Positions 41,001-48,649 of a stretch of DNA of 64,000 nucleotides are shown here, piece after piece. Where the stretch lies: positions 55,985-119,984 of the forward strand of contig NZ_AVPU01000008.1 of NCBI RefSeq assembly GCF_000768355.1. The letters are read 5' to 3'. The stretch's first letter is position 1; each line of letters opens with the position of its first letter. The notes under the pieces were generated by a model, which was given only the letters and a program-made list of their open reading frames with translations, did not search any database and was not told the origin of the DNA. The DNA comes from Lysobacter daejeonensis GH1-9. GTDB taxonomy: Bacteria; Pseudomonadota; Gammaproteobacteria; Xanthomonadales; Xanthomonadaceae. The translations under genes and the position numbers were made by a program.

Positions 41001-41180
41001 AGCATCAACTGGCAGAACCGCAAGGACGCGCGCGCCCGGATGATCGCGATGGTCAAGGTGCTGCTGGCGATCCACAAGTACCCGCCGGACAAGCAGGCCG
41101 AGGCGACCGAGAAGGTGATCGCGCAGGCGGAACTAATGGCTGATACGTGGAGCGCGGAGGGTAGAGCAGTGCCGGCCTGA
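38052..41180 (+). CDS. hsdR: type I restriction endonuclease subunit R
   Basis: A 1042-residue motor and nuclease subunit that translocates DNA and cuts it far from the target. The PD-ExK nuclease reads RRPDIVLF (D138) with VIELKNP (E152-x-K154). The SF2 motor has Walker A TQGSGKS at 294-300, a DEAH box at 401-404 (ADEAHRTQYG), and QAIARTNRIWKGKPGGLIVDYIG later. The C-terminal HsdM-interaction region ends near residue 1042. I choose ATG 38052 because GGAGAGG precedes it; a TTG start at 38013 would add 13 residues. Four unrelated genes separate it from hsdS. Confidence 0.95.
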   Translation: MLEDHLETACLDWLAAMGWSCVAGDAVAPGGPDGARTRWSDVVLAPRLHEAVTRLNPGLSSAEADQVVTKLATYGAQSLVDGNRELYDWLRNGVPLERTEADGHRVVARIPVIDTNGVNDLLAVRQFTVQGQKIRRPDIVLFVNGLPLVVIELKNPADLNADYEAAYQQIQTYKADIPQLFWFNLLNVISDGTVARYGAVSADLARHARWRLLDGRKVDKGQLELEVLIRGLLHPATLLDFFRGFVAYGGADGGASFKIIAQWHQYHGVRKAVDRAVEALVQRKDGKGGVIWFTQGSGKSLLALFYVMALRDRPEFRNPTVVLVTDRNDLDGQLYETFADCAWSLRATPRQAESREHLRDLLGQVKAGGVYFTTINKFAPRVGEAGVPVLSDRDNIVVIADEAHRTQYGFTAQLDTASGQTKYGLAKYMRDALPKAIYLGMTGTPVSMDDRDTEAVFGAYVDVYDMIAAQEDEAVVPVSYESRIIALRFNEAEKQALLDEFLEVTDDEDESEQGKTASRLTRLEALAMADDRLATLAADLVAHWDARTESLSGKAMTVAISREAAVRLYEEIVKLRPDWHDADITKGRIKIVMTGASSDPLHYQPHRTDKQQRKLLEKRFKDADDPLQLVIVRDMWLTGFDAPPVHTLYVDKPMQGHGLMQAIARTNRIWKGKPGGLIVDYIGIGEELKKAIKQYTKDAGSGREPVDTSGQALAILLDTLDVVRREFFHGFDCSGIEDAKRAVALLGAAMEHITQLDPVADEKGRNRGIRRYMDQVAKLTKAQALAGTRAEAMALREEIAFYQAVRVCLIKLTRAGETRSRLEKEAALRQLVAKGVLVDGVNDIFGTLGLGKPDISLLDEAFLAQIRTMPTRNLAAELLERLIADQIRARGQRNALQGKAFNERLEEAVSRYQNRALTTVEVIEELIKLAREINDARPPDGMSEEEYAFYQALCENESAVRELGHPSLRALAQELTDKLRRSASINWQNRKDARARMIAMVKVLLAIHKYPPDKQAEATEKVIAQAELMADTWSAEGRAVPA

Positions 41181-41193
41181 AGGGCCCCGGCAC
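41169..41193 (+). terminator. hairpin across the hsdR stop codon
   Basis: A 7-base-pair stem (41169-41175 with 41187-41193) spans the hsdR stop with an 11-base loop. No T-run follows, so it may be a weak terminator or stabiliser. Confidence 0.4.
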
Positions 41194-41204
41194 CAGAGGG
41201 GCAG

Positions 41205-41391
41205 GTCAGAGGACTGGGCGACCGCCATGCCCCAGCAGTTGGCACGCCTGCATGCTGGACTCAAGGCGGATGTCCTTGCAAAAGCGCCGCCAAGCATCGC
41301 TCGCATAATGGGAGCCTTGATTCGAGTTGATCAGGGCCTTGCGGGGACGCCGGCTGCGCGGGGCCTTGATCACGGCCGCATTGCTAATCCG
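41205..41391 (-). pseudogene. IS3-family transposase C-terminal fragment, frameshifted
   Basis: On the minus strand the frame reads VIKAPRSRRPRKALINSNQGSHYASDAWRRFCKDI in two overlapping pieces and then SSMQ, matching the C-terminal part of IS3-type OrfB transposases (vHSDQGSqY, then SMSRRGNCwDNAvAESF). The second part continues in another frame as ANCWGMAVAQSSD, so at least one frameshift is present. No start, no orfA and no terminal inverted repeats remain. It begins 24 bases after hsdR and marks a past insertion that was mostly deleted. Confidence 0.75.
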
Positions 41392-41526
41392 GGGCTTGCA
41401 GGACTGGGTGTCGCGTTGTCCCGCACCGCTCAGCGCCCCACTAAGACATTTTCGCCGGTCCAAAGAGGCCGGTTTGCGCGTAAAACCCCAATGGTCAATC
41501 CGGCGACCTAAGGACGAGGGGATGTC

Positions 41527-42657
41527 ATGAGAGCGCATGGTTGGTCGATTCTGGGCGCGGGCGTGTTTGGTGTCGCCATCGCAGGCGTCATCGTTACTAT
41601 CCCGAGCAAAGAGGGGGAAGCTAACCCCCAACCCCTAGCGCCCTGGGGTTATTGCGTTGAAGGGACCACCTATAACCCGCGAACGGAGTCTTGCGAGAGG
41701 CAGCAGGGTATAGCTGATCGCCCGGGCTCAGCGGCGGCGCCCGGCGAGGTCGTCGGCCCAGGGGGCTCTATCGCCTCAACCGCGGGCGTCGACCCGAATC
41801 CACCTGCAAGCGCCTACGCGAGCGAACAGGAAGCGGAACGAGCCTGGCGGTACGCCCAAGCGGCATTCTTCGCCGCCCCGGACAATGTCGGGCTTCTGGC
41901 CAGCGAAGCCCAACGCGCGACGTTCCAAACGACGCTCAACGCTGTGTTTCAAGAATCCAAGGGCACTATCAGCTACGTCGAAACACTCAACCGTGCCAAG
42001 GCGCGCATAGCGCTGGCAGGAGGATACTCCGAACGGGCTGAGGCCCTGCACCGCGCCGAGGTCGAGCAGGGCAACACGCGCGCCTTGCAGGCCGCCCAAC
42101 AGGAGGCGATCTACCTCGAGCAACAGCGCCAACAGCGGCGAGCGGCCGCCGAGGCCGAGTACCAGGCCAGACGCCTGGCCGAGGAACAGCGGATCCAAGC
42201 ACGCCGAGCGGCGGACGAGGCCAGCTATCAGGCACGTCGTGCCGAGCGCGAGGCTTCGTACGCGAGTCGCAGCTACGGCACCGCCTCGGCCAGTAATTAC
42301 GAGACCGCACCCTACCGGCACGCCGTTCCAGAAGCGCCAGAACCGCGCCAGTTCCGTGACTACCAAGGCAACAGCTACACCCAGCCTTCGGGTTCCAACT
42401 TCGCCACCGAAACCCGCACAGGCCAGCAGTGCTTCGTCAATGGCGATTTCGTGCACTGCAATGAGTTTCAGCGTGCTTGGAACGATCCGACGAGTAAGAG
42501 CTTGGAGGTTCAGGAGGCCATCAGTGCCGATCGCCTCATAGATCAGGTCGAAGTTGCTTACGCCAGCGGCGGCGCGGGGCTCAGCCCGAACTCCTCCATC
42601 AGTTCGTGCCGCGCCAGGTGTGTCACTTGGCTGTTTGCCAACACCTCGCGTTCCTGA
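41527..42657 (+). CDS. hypothetical membrane-anchored coiled-coil protein, 3' end probably read-through
   Basis: A 376-residue protein with an N-terminal signal anchor (WSILGAGVFGVAIAGVIVTIP), a cysteine-containing segment (YCVEGTTYNPRTESCER), and a long A/E/Q/R helix at about residues 185-250 with RRAAAEAEYQARR-like repeats. A second cysteine pair is in GQQCFVNGDFVHC near residue 310. I recognise no family. The final ~33 codons are antisense to the convergent 96-aa gene and look non-native, so the original stop may have been lost at a junction near 42550. GAGGGG lies upstream of the ATG. Confidence 0.6.
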   Translation: MRAHGWSILGAGVFGVAIAGVIVTIPSKEGEANPQPLAPWGYCVEGTTYNPRTESCERQQGIADRPGSAAAPGEVVGPGGSIASTAGVDPNPPASAYASEQEAERAWRYAQAAFFAAPDNVGLLASEAQRATFQTTLNAVFQESKGTISYVETLNRAKARIALAGGYSERAEALHRAEVEQGNTRALQAAQQEAIYLEQQRQQRRAAAEAEYQARRLAEEQRIQARRAADEASYQARRAEREASYASRSYGTASASNYETAPYRHAVPEAPEPRQFRDYQGNSYTQPSGSNFATETRTGQQCFVNGDFVHCNEFQRAWNDPTSKSLEVQEAISADRLIDQVEVAYASGGAGLSPNSSISSCRARCVTWLFANTSRS

Positions 42658-42848
42658 GTCTCCTGCTCCTTGAGCGCTGGCAAATAGCTCCCCGCTGCCA
42701 GCAGCGTCTTGACCCGGGTCGGCCAGCCCAGCATCCAGCGGTTCGCGATCTGCACCGCCAACGGCGAGGTAGCGCGGATCTGCGCAGCCACGTCCGCGGG
42801 GTACGCCTTCGGCCTCAACAGCGGTTCGATCTGTCGCGACGTTAGCAT
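42558..42848 (-). CDS. hypothetical 96-aa protein
   Basis: A 96-residue soluble protein, MLTSRQIEPLLRPKAYP, with ATSPLAVQIANRWMLGWPTRVKTLLAAG, a short helical region, and a C-terminal THLARHELMEEFGLSPA. The residue pattern looks conserved and compact, and I believe related hypothetical proteins exist in Xanthomonas-type genomes, but this is from memory. I start at ATG 42848. It converges on the coiled-coil gene with 100 bases of overlap, which makes one of the two 3' ends suspect. Confidence 0.6.
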   Translation of the reverse strand: MLTSRQIEPLLRPKAYPADVAAQIRATSPLAVQIANRWMLGWPTRVKTLLAAGSYLPALKEQETQEREVLANSQVTHLARHELMEEFGLSPAPPLA

Positions 42849-42896
42849 CGGTCGGCTCCTCAGCTGGAATGGCTTCAGCTTACGCCGACGACGTGT

Positions 42897-43130
42897 GATA
42901 CGCAGGGGGCGTTCGAGATCAAGCGGCGCAGCGTGTGGCTCGCCCTGCTCGACATCGAGCCGGCGTTCGCCGCCGCGTTGGAGCGACTGTTCGAGACCCC
43001 GGAGGCCGCGACGCGTTGGCTGCTCGCCGCGGGCCCTCGCAACGGCGGTCGTTGGTGCTCCTCGTGGCGGAGGGCCAGATCGGCACGGTTCGCGAGATTG
43101 CGCCGGACGATCTACGGATTCGCCGACTGA
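42897..43130 (+). pseudogene. DUF2384 (MbcA/ParS/Xre) antitoxin relic, frameshifted
   Basis: The plus strand reads GAFEIKRRSVWLALLDIEP and LERLFETPEAATRWLLAAG in one frame, then after one missing base near 43053 continues as SLVLLVAEGQIGTVREIAPDDL. Together this matches the LF-x-(S/T)-x-EAA-x-WL ... NGG-x-PL-x-LLAEG-x-I-x-x-V pattern of the DUF2384 antitoxin domain. No start codon or N-terminal HTH is present and no RES or other toxin is adjacent. It fills the gap between the 96-aa gene and the protease gene. Confidence 0.55.
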
Positions 43131-43179
43131 GCCCCGCCGACGGCTCTCGCCGTGGCGCAGGCGTGCTCGTATTCGCCAA

Positions 43180-44067
43180 TCAGCCTGGAATGAGCAGCGT
43201 GACCGTGCCCGCCGCATCCACCGAGGTGAAGCGATCGACGGCGCGAACAGCGCCGGCATCCACCAGCGCCTGCAATAGATAGGGTACCGCCGCCGGCGTT
43301 ACCGGGGCGGCGGTGTGCCGCAACTCGATGCCGACCGCGGGCCAGACGGCCGAGACATAGGACACCTCCGACTCGTCGCTCTCCCCCAGTTCGAAACTGG
43401 ACCCGACCACTCCGATGACGTGCCCGTCGCCCGAGAAAACCGGCCCGCCACTCATCCCGCCTTTGGTGGCGGCGCTCGCCTCGAAACACGGGTACGGGAG
43501 CATGACGCGGTCCCGGCTGCGCTCGTGGATCGCGGCGATGGTGCCCGAGGACTCGTGGGGATTGAGGCCGACCTTCGCATGGCCCTGCTCATCCAGGCGA
43601 TGCGTGGAGTGCGGATAGCCGAGCGCGTTGACCGCCTGGTCGACCCTAGCCTGCGCGAGCGACAGGGTTGGCAGTTCCCACACGAAGTCCGCCGGCAATT
43701 CGGCCGGCGTGCGCAGCTCGACCCACAGGGCCACCACGTCGATGGTCGGTGTGTAACCGTAGCCCATCACGGCCCACTTCATTTGGCCGTGTCGTGGGTG
43801 CTGGATCGAAAAGTCAATGCCGAACTTCATGTCGCCGACGATCTCGTGGATGCGGCAGCCGTGGAACTGCTCGGAGACCTCGTCGATGACGTGGCGCGCC
43901 GTGAGTACGAGGAAGGGCGCAACGAAGAAGCCGGACCCCAAGGGCAGCAGGCTGTGGCCGACGGTGTCCCACGCATCGCCGGCGACCAGCACGCCCGTGT
44001 AGTGGAGCCGGGAATCGTCCGGCCTAGTCTGTTGGTAGGTACTAATCGAGGTCGCCTTCTGGTCCAC
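43180..44067 (-). CDS. trypsin-like serine protease (soluble, no signal peptide)
   Basis: A 295-residue protease-fold protein. The catalytic triad is intact: H59 in LTARHVID, D110 in TIDVVALWVE, and S206 in TKGGMSGGPVF. The N-terminus (MDQKATSISTYQQTRPDD) has no signal peptide, so it is predicted cytoplasmic, unlike DegP/DegS, and there is no PDZ domain. Cytosolic trypsin-like proteases occur as effectors or processing enzymes in defence loci. Here it is between an antitoxin relic and the Hachiman genes, divergent from them. Substrate is unknown. Confidence 0.82.
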   Translation of the reverse strand: MDQKATSISTYQQTRPDDSRLHYTGVLVAGDAWDTVGHSLLPLGSGFFVAPFLVLTARHVIDEVSEQFHGCRIHEIVGDMKFGIDFSIQHPRHGQMKWAVMGYGYTPTIDVVALWVELRTPAELPADFVWELPTLSLAQARVDQAVNALGYPHSTHRLDEQGHAKVGLNPHESSGTIAAIHERSRDRVMLPYPCFEASAATKGGMSGGPVFSGDGHVIGVVGSSFELGESDESEVSYVSAVWPAVGIELRHTAAPVTPAAVPYLLQALVDAGAVRAVDRFTSVDAAGTVTLLIPG

Positions 44068-44429
44068 TGGCTAAATGTAGTGATTGAACGGCAACCTCGG
44101 CTCGGCGTGCAACGGTGCGGCGCCAGGATCCCGATCGATGGGGGGGGTGGGAAAATTTCTCACACTCGACGGCGAGCCATCCCGGCAGATGCCGCGGGTC
44201 GACGGTGAGAATCTGGTCTCGCTCCGGAAGATCGTCGCTGCGATCACCGCCGCTCAGCCTTAGAAAGCGATCTGCCCTTAAGCAAGGCCAGGCTCCCAAT
44301 GCATCCCTTGCCCCTGACCTTCACAAAAGTCGGGCACACTGACGCCACCCCCCACCCATAGGCCGGGTCAGGCCGGTTCTTCCGTGAACCGATCGCAAGC
44401 CCGTTCGAGACTGCAGGGAAGTCGGCGCC
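44068..44429 (+). other. protease-hamA intergenic region with poly-G tract and small ORF
   Basis: The 362 bases between the divergent protease and hamA genes hold no convincing full gene. An eight-G run occupies 44140-44147. From ATG 44138 a 41-codon frame reads GKFLTLDGEPSRQMPRVDGE and ends at TAG 44263; it may be the tail of a lost gene. No clear promoter for hamA was identified. Confidence 0.4.
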
Positions 44430-45221
44430 ATGGATGAACTTGGGATTGATTTCGTGGACGCCGTGCCGTGGTTCGCACACGCTCAGGACCAGCCGTACGT
44501 CCTGATCCATGTCAGCCCGGCGAGTGTCACGCAACTGGTGGAAAGCATCGGCGTGCCACTCAGGCGTTGCTACATCACCGATGCCGATCTCGATTCCGCG
44601 GCGCAGCGACCCGGCGTGACGCGCGCCGAGATCATCCGCTCCAAGCTTCCCGACGCCGGGGCGACTATGTCCGGCGATTTTGGCGAGGTGCTCGGCTACT
44701 TCTATCAGGCGGCCCGCGAACTGCCGGCCACCGCCATCGGTCCGAAGAAGTGGCGCCTGAAGCAGGACCGGACCAAGCCGGCGCCCAAGTCGGACGTGGT
44801 GCATTTCGTGATGCCGAACCGTCCGCATCCCAGTGCGGCGGATGCGATCCTGTGTGCGGAGGTCAAGGCCAAGGCCACCGCCGGCACGTCCACCCCGATC
44901 GCGGATGCCATTGCCGACTGCAAGAAGGATCGAACCAGCCGCCTAGCCAGCACGCTGGTGTGGTTACGCGAGCGGGCCCTGACCACGGACCTCGGGGATG
45001 TTGACCTGCCGTTGCTGGACCGATTCATCCAAGCCGTGGACAGCCCGCCGGTCGCCAAGCGTTTCCGCGCGGTGGCCGTCATCTGCAACGCGCTGTTGAC
45101 CAACGAGCTGGTCGCAGCGCCGAGCGTGGCCGATCCGGAGTTCACCCTCGTCGTGATCGGCGTGCCAAACCTGCAGCAGACGTACACGGCGGCATTCGCA
45201 GCCGCGCAGGCCTCGGCCTAG
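44430..45221 (+). CDS. hamA: Hachiman defence protein HamA (DUF1837 nuclease)
   Basis: A 263-residue protein of the DUF1837 family. The core reads SGDFGEVLGYFYQAA (residues 81-95), KKWRLKQDRTKPAPKSDVVHF (107-126) and LCAEVKAKA, giving D122 and E144-x-K146 as PD-(D/E)xK-type catalytic residues. Hachiman systems pair this nuclease with a helicase that senses DNA and releases it, giving abortive anti-phage protection. The stop is two bases before the hamB start. No signal peptide or membrane segment. Alternative names include the older AbiA-like DUF1837 label; Hachiman is the best reading because of the partner. Confidence 0.88.
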   Translation: MDELGIDFVDAVPWFAHAQDQPYVLIHVSPASVTQLVESIGVPLRRCYITDADLDSAAQRPGVTRAEIIRSKLPDAGATMSGDFGEVLGYFYQAARELPATAIGPKKWRLKQDRTKPAPKSDVVHFVMPNRPHPSAADAILCAEVKAKATAGTSTPIADAIADCKKDRTSRLASTLVWLRERALTTDLGDVDLPLLDRFIQAVDSPPVAKRFRAVAVICNALLTNELVAAPSVADPEFTLVVIGVPNLQQTYTAAFAAAQASA

Positions 45222-45223
45222 TC

Positions 45224-48202
45224 ATGCGCGCGTCTCTGCAGCGGTGGATCAACAATGCCGACACCGCCCGACACCTGCGTCACTTCCAGTTCGCGCAACT
45301 TCCGATCGAGCTGGGGGCCATCGACCATCGCCTCGACGATTACTACATATCCTTGGTCGGGGAGCTGTTCGCCAACCTGCACCAACCCCAGGTCGCGCCC
45401 GCGGACTGGGCGCAGCTGGGCAATGCGTTCTTGCAGTTCTCGGTCGAGATAGCCGATGACCAATTGGGTGACCGGGGCATTTCCCGCGAAGACGCGACGT
45501 TGTTCGCCGCGGCGGCGTTCTATTTCGGCGACTTCCCCGCATCGGCGTGCCTGGCGATGCGGCGTTCTGCACGGCCGGCCAATCCGGCCAGCCTGCGCGC
45601 TGCCTGCTACGACTTTCTGGCGCGACCGGGCACGTTGCAGTCCGATTTTTCGCGGGCCGTCCAGGACGAGCTCAAAGCCGGCGACCTGGATCGCATCGCG
45701 TTGCGGAGCGCGGCGCTGCGGGAGCGAGAGGTCCGCGCCTTGGAAGAGGGCCCCGAGGTTTGGATCGTGGCCCGACTGCTGCGCGGCCTGCTCGAGCGTT
45801 TTCAGCAGACCAACTTGCGGGCGGTCCTGCCGCAGGGCGCCAGCCCATTCTGGACGCCGCTGGTGCGTTCGCTGGTCGACCGACAGCCCTCAAGCTGGGA
45901 GTTCTTTCCCTCGCAGATCCAGGCCATTCGCGGCGGGTTGCTGACAAACGCGAACAGTTACGCGATGCAGATGCCAACCGGCGCCGGCAAGACGACGCTG
46001 TGCGAGACCCTGCTCTACTGGCACCTGGGCGTTCATCCCGACGATGTCGCGGTGCTGCTCGTGCCCTTCCGCTCCCTCGCCTCAGAACTGAAAGGAACCC
46101 TCGTCACCCGCTTGAACGCGATGGGCTTGCCTGCGCGTTGCGCATACGGTGGCACGGTGCCCTCGGGCGAAGAAGTCCACGGCCTAGACCAGATCCGGGC
46201 CATGGTGGCGACGCCCGAGTCGCTGTCGGGAATCCTCAGCGCCGAGCCGACCTTCGCCCAGCGCATTTCATTGGTGATCTGCGACGAGGGCCACTTGCTG
46301 GACAGCGATGCGCGCGGCATCGGGCTCGAGTTGCTGCTGGCGCGCATGAAGTCGCGTGCGGGGGCCGCACCGCGCTTCGTCTTCGTGTCCGCTATCGTGC
46401 CCAACATTGAGGAGATCAATGCGTGGCTCGGCGGCACCGACCAGACCGTCATTCGTAGCGACTACCGCCCTGCGACGGCCGAGTTCGCCGTGCTTCAGCC
46501 GCTGGGAACCGGCGCGGCCGCGACCATTCGCTTGGCCATGCACCCGCACGAAGCGCCCGAGCGGCGTTTCACCCTCGATCGCTTCCTGGATCGCAACAGC
46601 TTCACTTTCACCAATCCAGTCACGCGGCGCCCAAACACCTACGGCTTCGCCTCCGTCAAGACGCAGGCCATCGCCGCCGCCCGAAAGCTCCTGCCGATGG
46701 GGACCACCGCGATCTTCGCCGCCAACAAGCGAGGCGACCAGGGAGCCGAGGGCCTCGCGAGAGAACTCGTCAACCAGTTGAGACAACCGATGCCGTTGCC
46801 AGCGCCCATGGACTACGCGCAACCCGGGGCCTTGCCACCATGCATCGCTTACCTGGAGGCCGAGTACGGGGCAGCGTGGATCGGCACGCAAGCCGTGCGC
46901 CACGGTGCAGTGCTTCACCACGGCGATATTCCGCAAGAGACGCGCGAGGTCCTGGAGGCTTTGATCCGGGACAACGCGGTTCGTCTGGTCATCTGCACGA
47001 GCACGCTGGCCGAGGGCGTCAACCTGCCCATCCGAAGCCTGGTCCTATACTCGGTGCAGCGTCGCAGACCCGGTAGGCAGCAGCCCGAAGCCATGCTCGC
47101 GCGGGACATCAAGAATCTGGTTGGCCGTGCCGGTCGCGCGGGCGTGAACACCAAGGGCTTGGTGATCTGTGCGAATCCCGGCCAATGGGGGCTGGTCCTG
47201 CCGGTCGCGGCGCAAGGGGCCGGGGAGCCGGTGCGCGGCTCATTGGTGAGCCTGGTCCGGCAATTGAGCAACTTCCTCGCACGACAGGGAATGTCGCTGA
47301 GCAACGAGTTCCTCGAGGGCGTCGACGCCGTCTACCCCGTCGTGGACGGCGTCGATTCGACCTTGATCGACCTCATTTCCGAAGAGGTGGGAGAAGATCT
47401 GTTTGTCGCACGTGCTCGGGAACTCGCCGAGCAGACCTTTGCGGCTAGGCAGTTGGAACCTGCCCAGGCGGAGTTGCTGCGCGATGTCTTCGAGCTACGG
47501 GCTCGCCGGCTCATTGGGCTGCGACCGACCGGCCAGTTGGCATGGGTGCGCGAGACGGGCGCGAAAGTGCGCATGCTCGCATCGGTATCGGCCGGGCTTT
47601 GGCCGGCTCGGCCAAATTGGCAGGATCCGGTCGATGTCCTGGATGATGGATTGCGCACGGTAATCCTCGAATGGGCGTGGACGCACGCCGAACTGCAGCA
47701 CGCGGTGTTGCAGGGGTTTCGTGTCGAGGCAGATCAGGTGGAAGTCGCGAAGCCGCGCTTCTTCGAGATCGTCCGGCGGTGGATGTTTGGGGAGTCGTTC
47801 GTCGAGATCGGTCAACAGCTCCAGATCGACATGGGCGACCTGCTGGCCCTCCACACACGGGCGATCGCCTACACCCTGCAAACGTTGGTGGAGCAGGGCC
47901 TGAGCCTGCTTGCGCGCCGCCTGCAGGCCGATGGCCTGGAACTCGCGGCGGGTGTGTCGAACTTCACGCAACAGCTGCGCTTTGGTGCGCCGAATGTCGC
48001 TGCGCGATTGCTCGCGGAGTTGGGCGTGCGTCACCGTCGTGCCTACGTGGCGCTGGGCAACGCCATCACTCAACCCGGGCCACCGCCGGATCTCACGAAC
48101 ATCAAGGCCAACGCGCGCGACGGACTGCGCCAGCATGAGGCCGAGTGGCGCGCCTATTTGGGCGACCTGGTCTACGCCAACACACTCAAGGACCTGGCCT
48201 GA
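45224..48202 (+). CDS. hamB: Hachiman defence helicase HamB
   Basis: A 992-residue SF2 DEAD/DEAH-type helicase. The Walker A motif is MPTGAGKTTL (residues 250-259), the DEAH-like box is DEGH at 354-357, and motif V/VI appear as STLAEGVNLPI and NLVGRAGRAGV near residue 620-640. About 200 residues precede the motor and about 350 follow it. Ski2-like organisation fits Hachiman HamB, which holds HamA inactive and loads on damaged or phage DNA. It starts two bases after hamA, so the pair is one operon. The stop codon is inside a perfect palindrome. Confidence 0.88.
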   Translation: MRASLQRWINNADTARHLRHFQFAQLPIELGAIDHRLDDYYISLVGELFANLHQPQVAPADWAQLGNAFLQFSVEIADDQLGDRGISREDATLFAAAAFYFGDFPASACLAMRRSARPANPASLRAACYDFLARPGTLQSDFSRAVQDELKAGDLDRIALRSAALREREVRALEEGPEVWIVARLLRGLLERFQQTNLRAVLPQGASPFWTPLVRSLVDRQPSSWEFFPSQIQAIRGGLLTNANSYAMQMPTGAGKTTLCETLLYWHLGVHPDDVAVLLVPFRSLASELKGTLVTRLNAMGLPARCAYGGTVPSGEEVHGLDQIRAMVATPESLSGILSAEPTFAQRISLVICDEGHLLDSDARGIGLELLLARMKSRAGAAPRFVFVSAIVPNIEEINAWLGGTDQTVIRSDYRPATAEFAVLQPLGTGAAATIRLAMHPHEAPERRFTLDRFLDRNSFTFTNPVTRRPNTYGFASVKTQAIAAARKLLPMGTTAIFAANKRGDQGAEGLARELVNQLRQPMPLPAPMDYAQPGALPPCIAYLEAEYGAAWIGTQAVRHGAVLHHGDIPQETREVLEALIRDNAVRLVICTSTLAEGVNLPIRSLVLYSVQRRRPGRQQPEAMLARDIKNLVGRAGRAGVNTKGLVICANPGQWGLVLPVAAQGAGEPVRGSLVSLVRQLSNFLARQGMSLSNEFLEGVDAVYPVVDGVDSTLIDLISEEVGEDLFVARARELAEQTFAARQLEPAQAELLRDVFELRARRLIGLRPTGQLAWVRETGAKVRMLASVSAGLWPARPNWQDPVDVLDDGLRTVILEWAWTHAELQHAVLQGFRVEADQVEVAKPRFFEIVRRWMFGESFVEIGQQLQIDMGDLLALHTRAIAYTLQTLVEQGLSLLARRLQADGLELAAGVSNFTQQLRFGAPNVAARLLAELGVRHRRAYVALGNAITQPGPPPDLTNIKANARDGLRQHEAEWRAYLGDLVYANTLKDLA

Positions 48203-48222
48203 GCCGAGTGACTCGGCTCAGG
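48198..48222. terminator. palindrome spanning the hamB stop, probable bidirectional terminator
   Basis: Perfect 11-base arms (48198-48208 and 48212-48222) close on TGA. The left arm includes the hamB stop codon and the right arm includes the stop of a short minus-strand open frame, as in a convergent gene pair. No long T-run follows. Confidence 0.55.
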
Positions 48223-48412
48223 CCTCACGGGCACGGGCCGCTTTCGCGCGGAAAGCCGTCACGGACTCGAGCCACTTCGCGTACTGCGCCAGAAACGCGT
48301 CGGCGCTCTCGCGGCCCCGCGCTGTGCGGTGCACGAGGGCCTCGGCACTGAAGTCCAACAGATCGCCCGGGCGTTCCGGCTGCAGTATCTTGATTACCCG
48401 AAGGAACGGGGC
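48218..48412 (-). pseudogene. truncated C-terminal remnant of an unknown gene
   Basis: A minus-strand frame open from 48412 to TGA 48218 reads ILQPERPGDLLDFSAEALVH and then ADAFLAQYAKWLESVTAFRA before the stop, with credible codon use but no ATG. It looks like the 3' end of a gene whose beginning was removed. An 11-base direct repeat (GGCTCAGGCCT) lies at 48215-48225 and again at 48410-48420, one at each end. The family is not recognised. Confidence 0.4.
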
Positions 48413-48649
48413 TCAGGCCTGAAATTCGCATGGCCATACGCTTAAACGCTTTGCGATTGGAACGGCCGCCTAGCTCAGGCTTTGCCTGCTCATCGAATGG
48501 CCGCTTGTGGCCGAAAGCGGACAGGATTCGGGTACCGGATAAACAATGGTTATCGGGATTCGTTAGCGGAAGATTCGTCGTGCACGATCGCTCATCATGC
48601 GGCCCGACACGCGGATCAGTGACTCACTGCGCCGGCAGCCGGTCATTTT
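48413..48649. other. intergenic region without recognised features
   Basis: No gene, RNA or strong hairpin is evident. A 97-codon plus-strand frame starting at 48430 has an unconvincing composition and is not reported as a gene. Confidence 0.4.
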
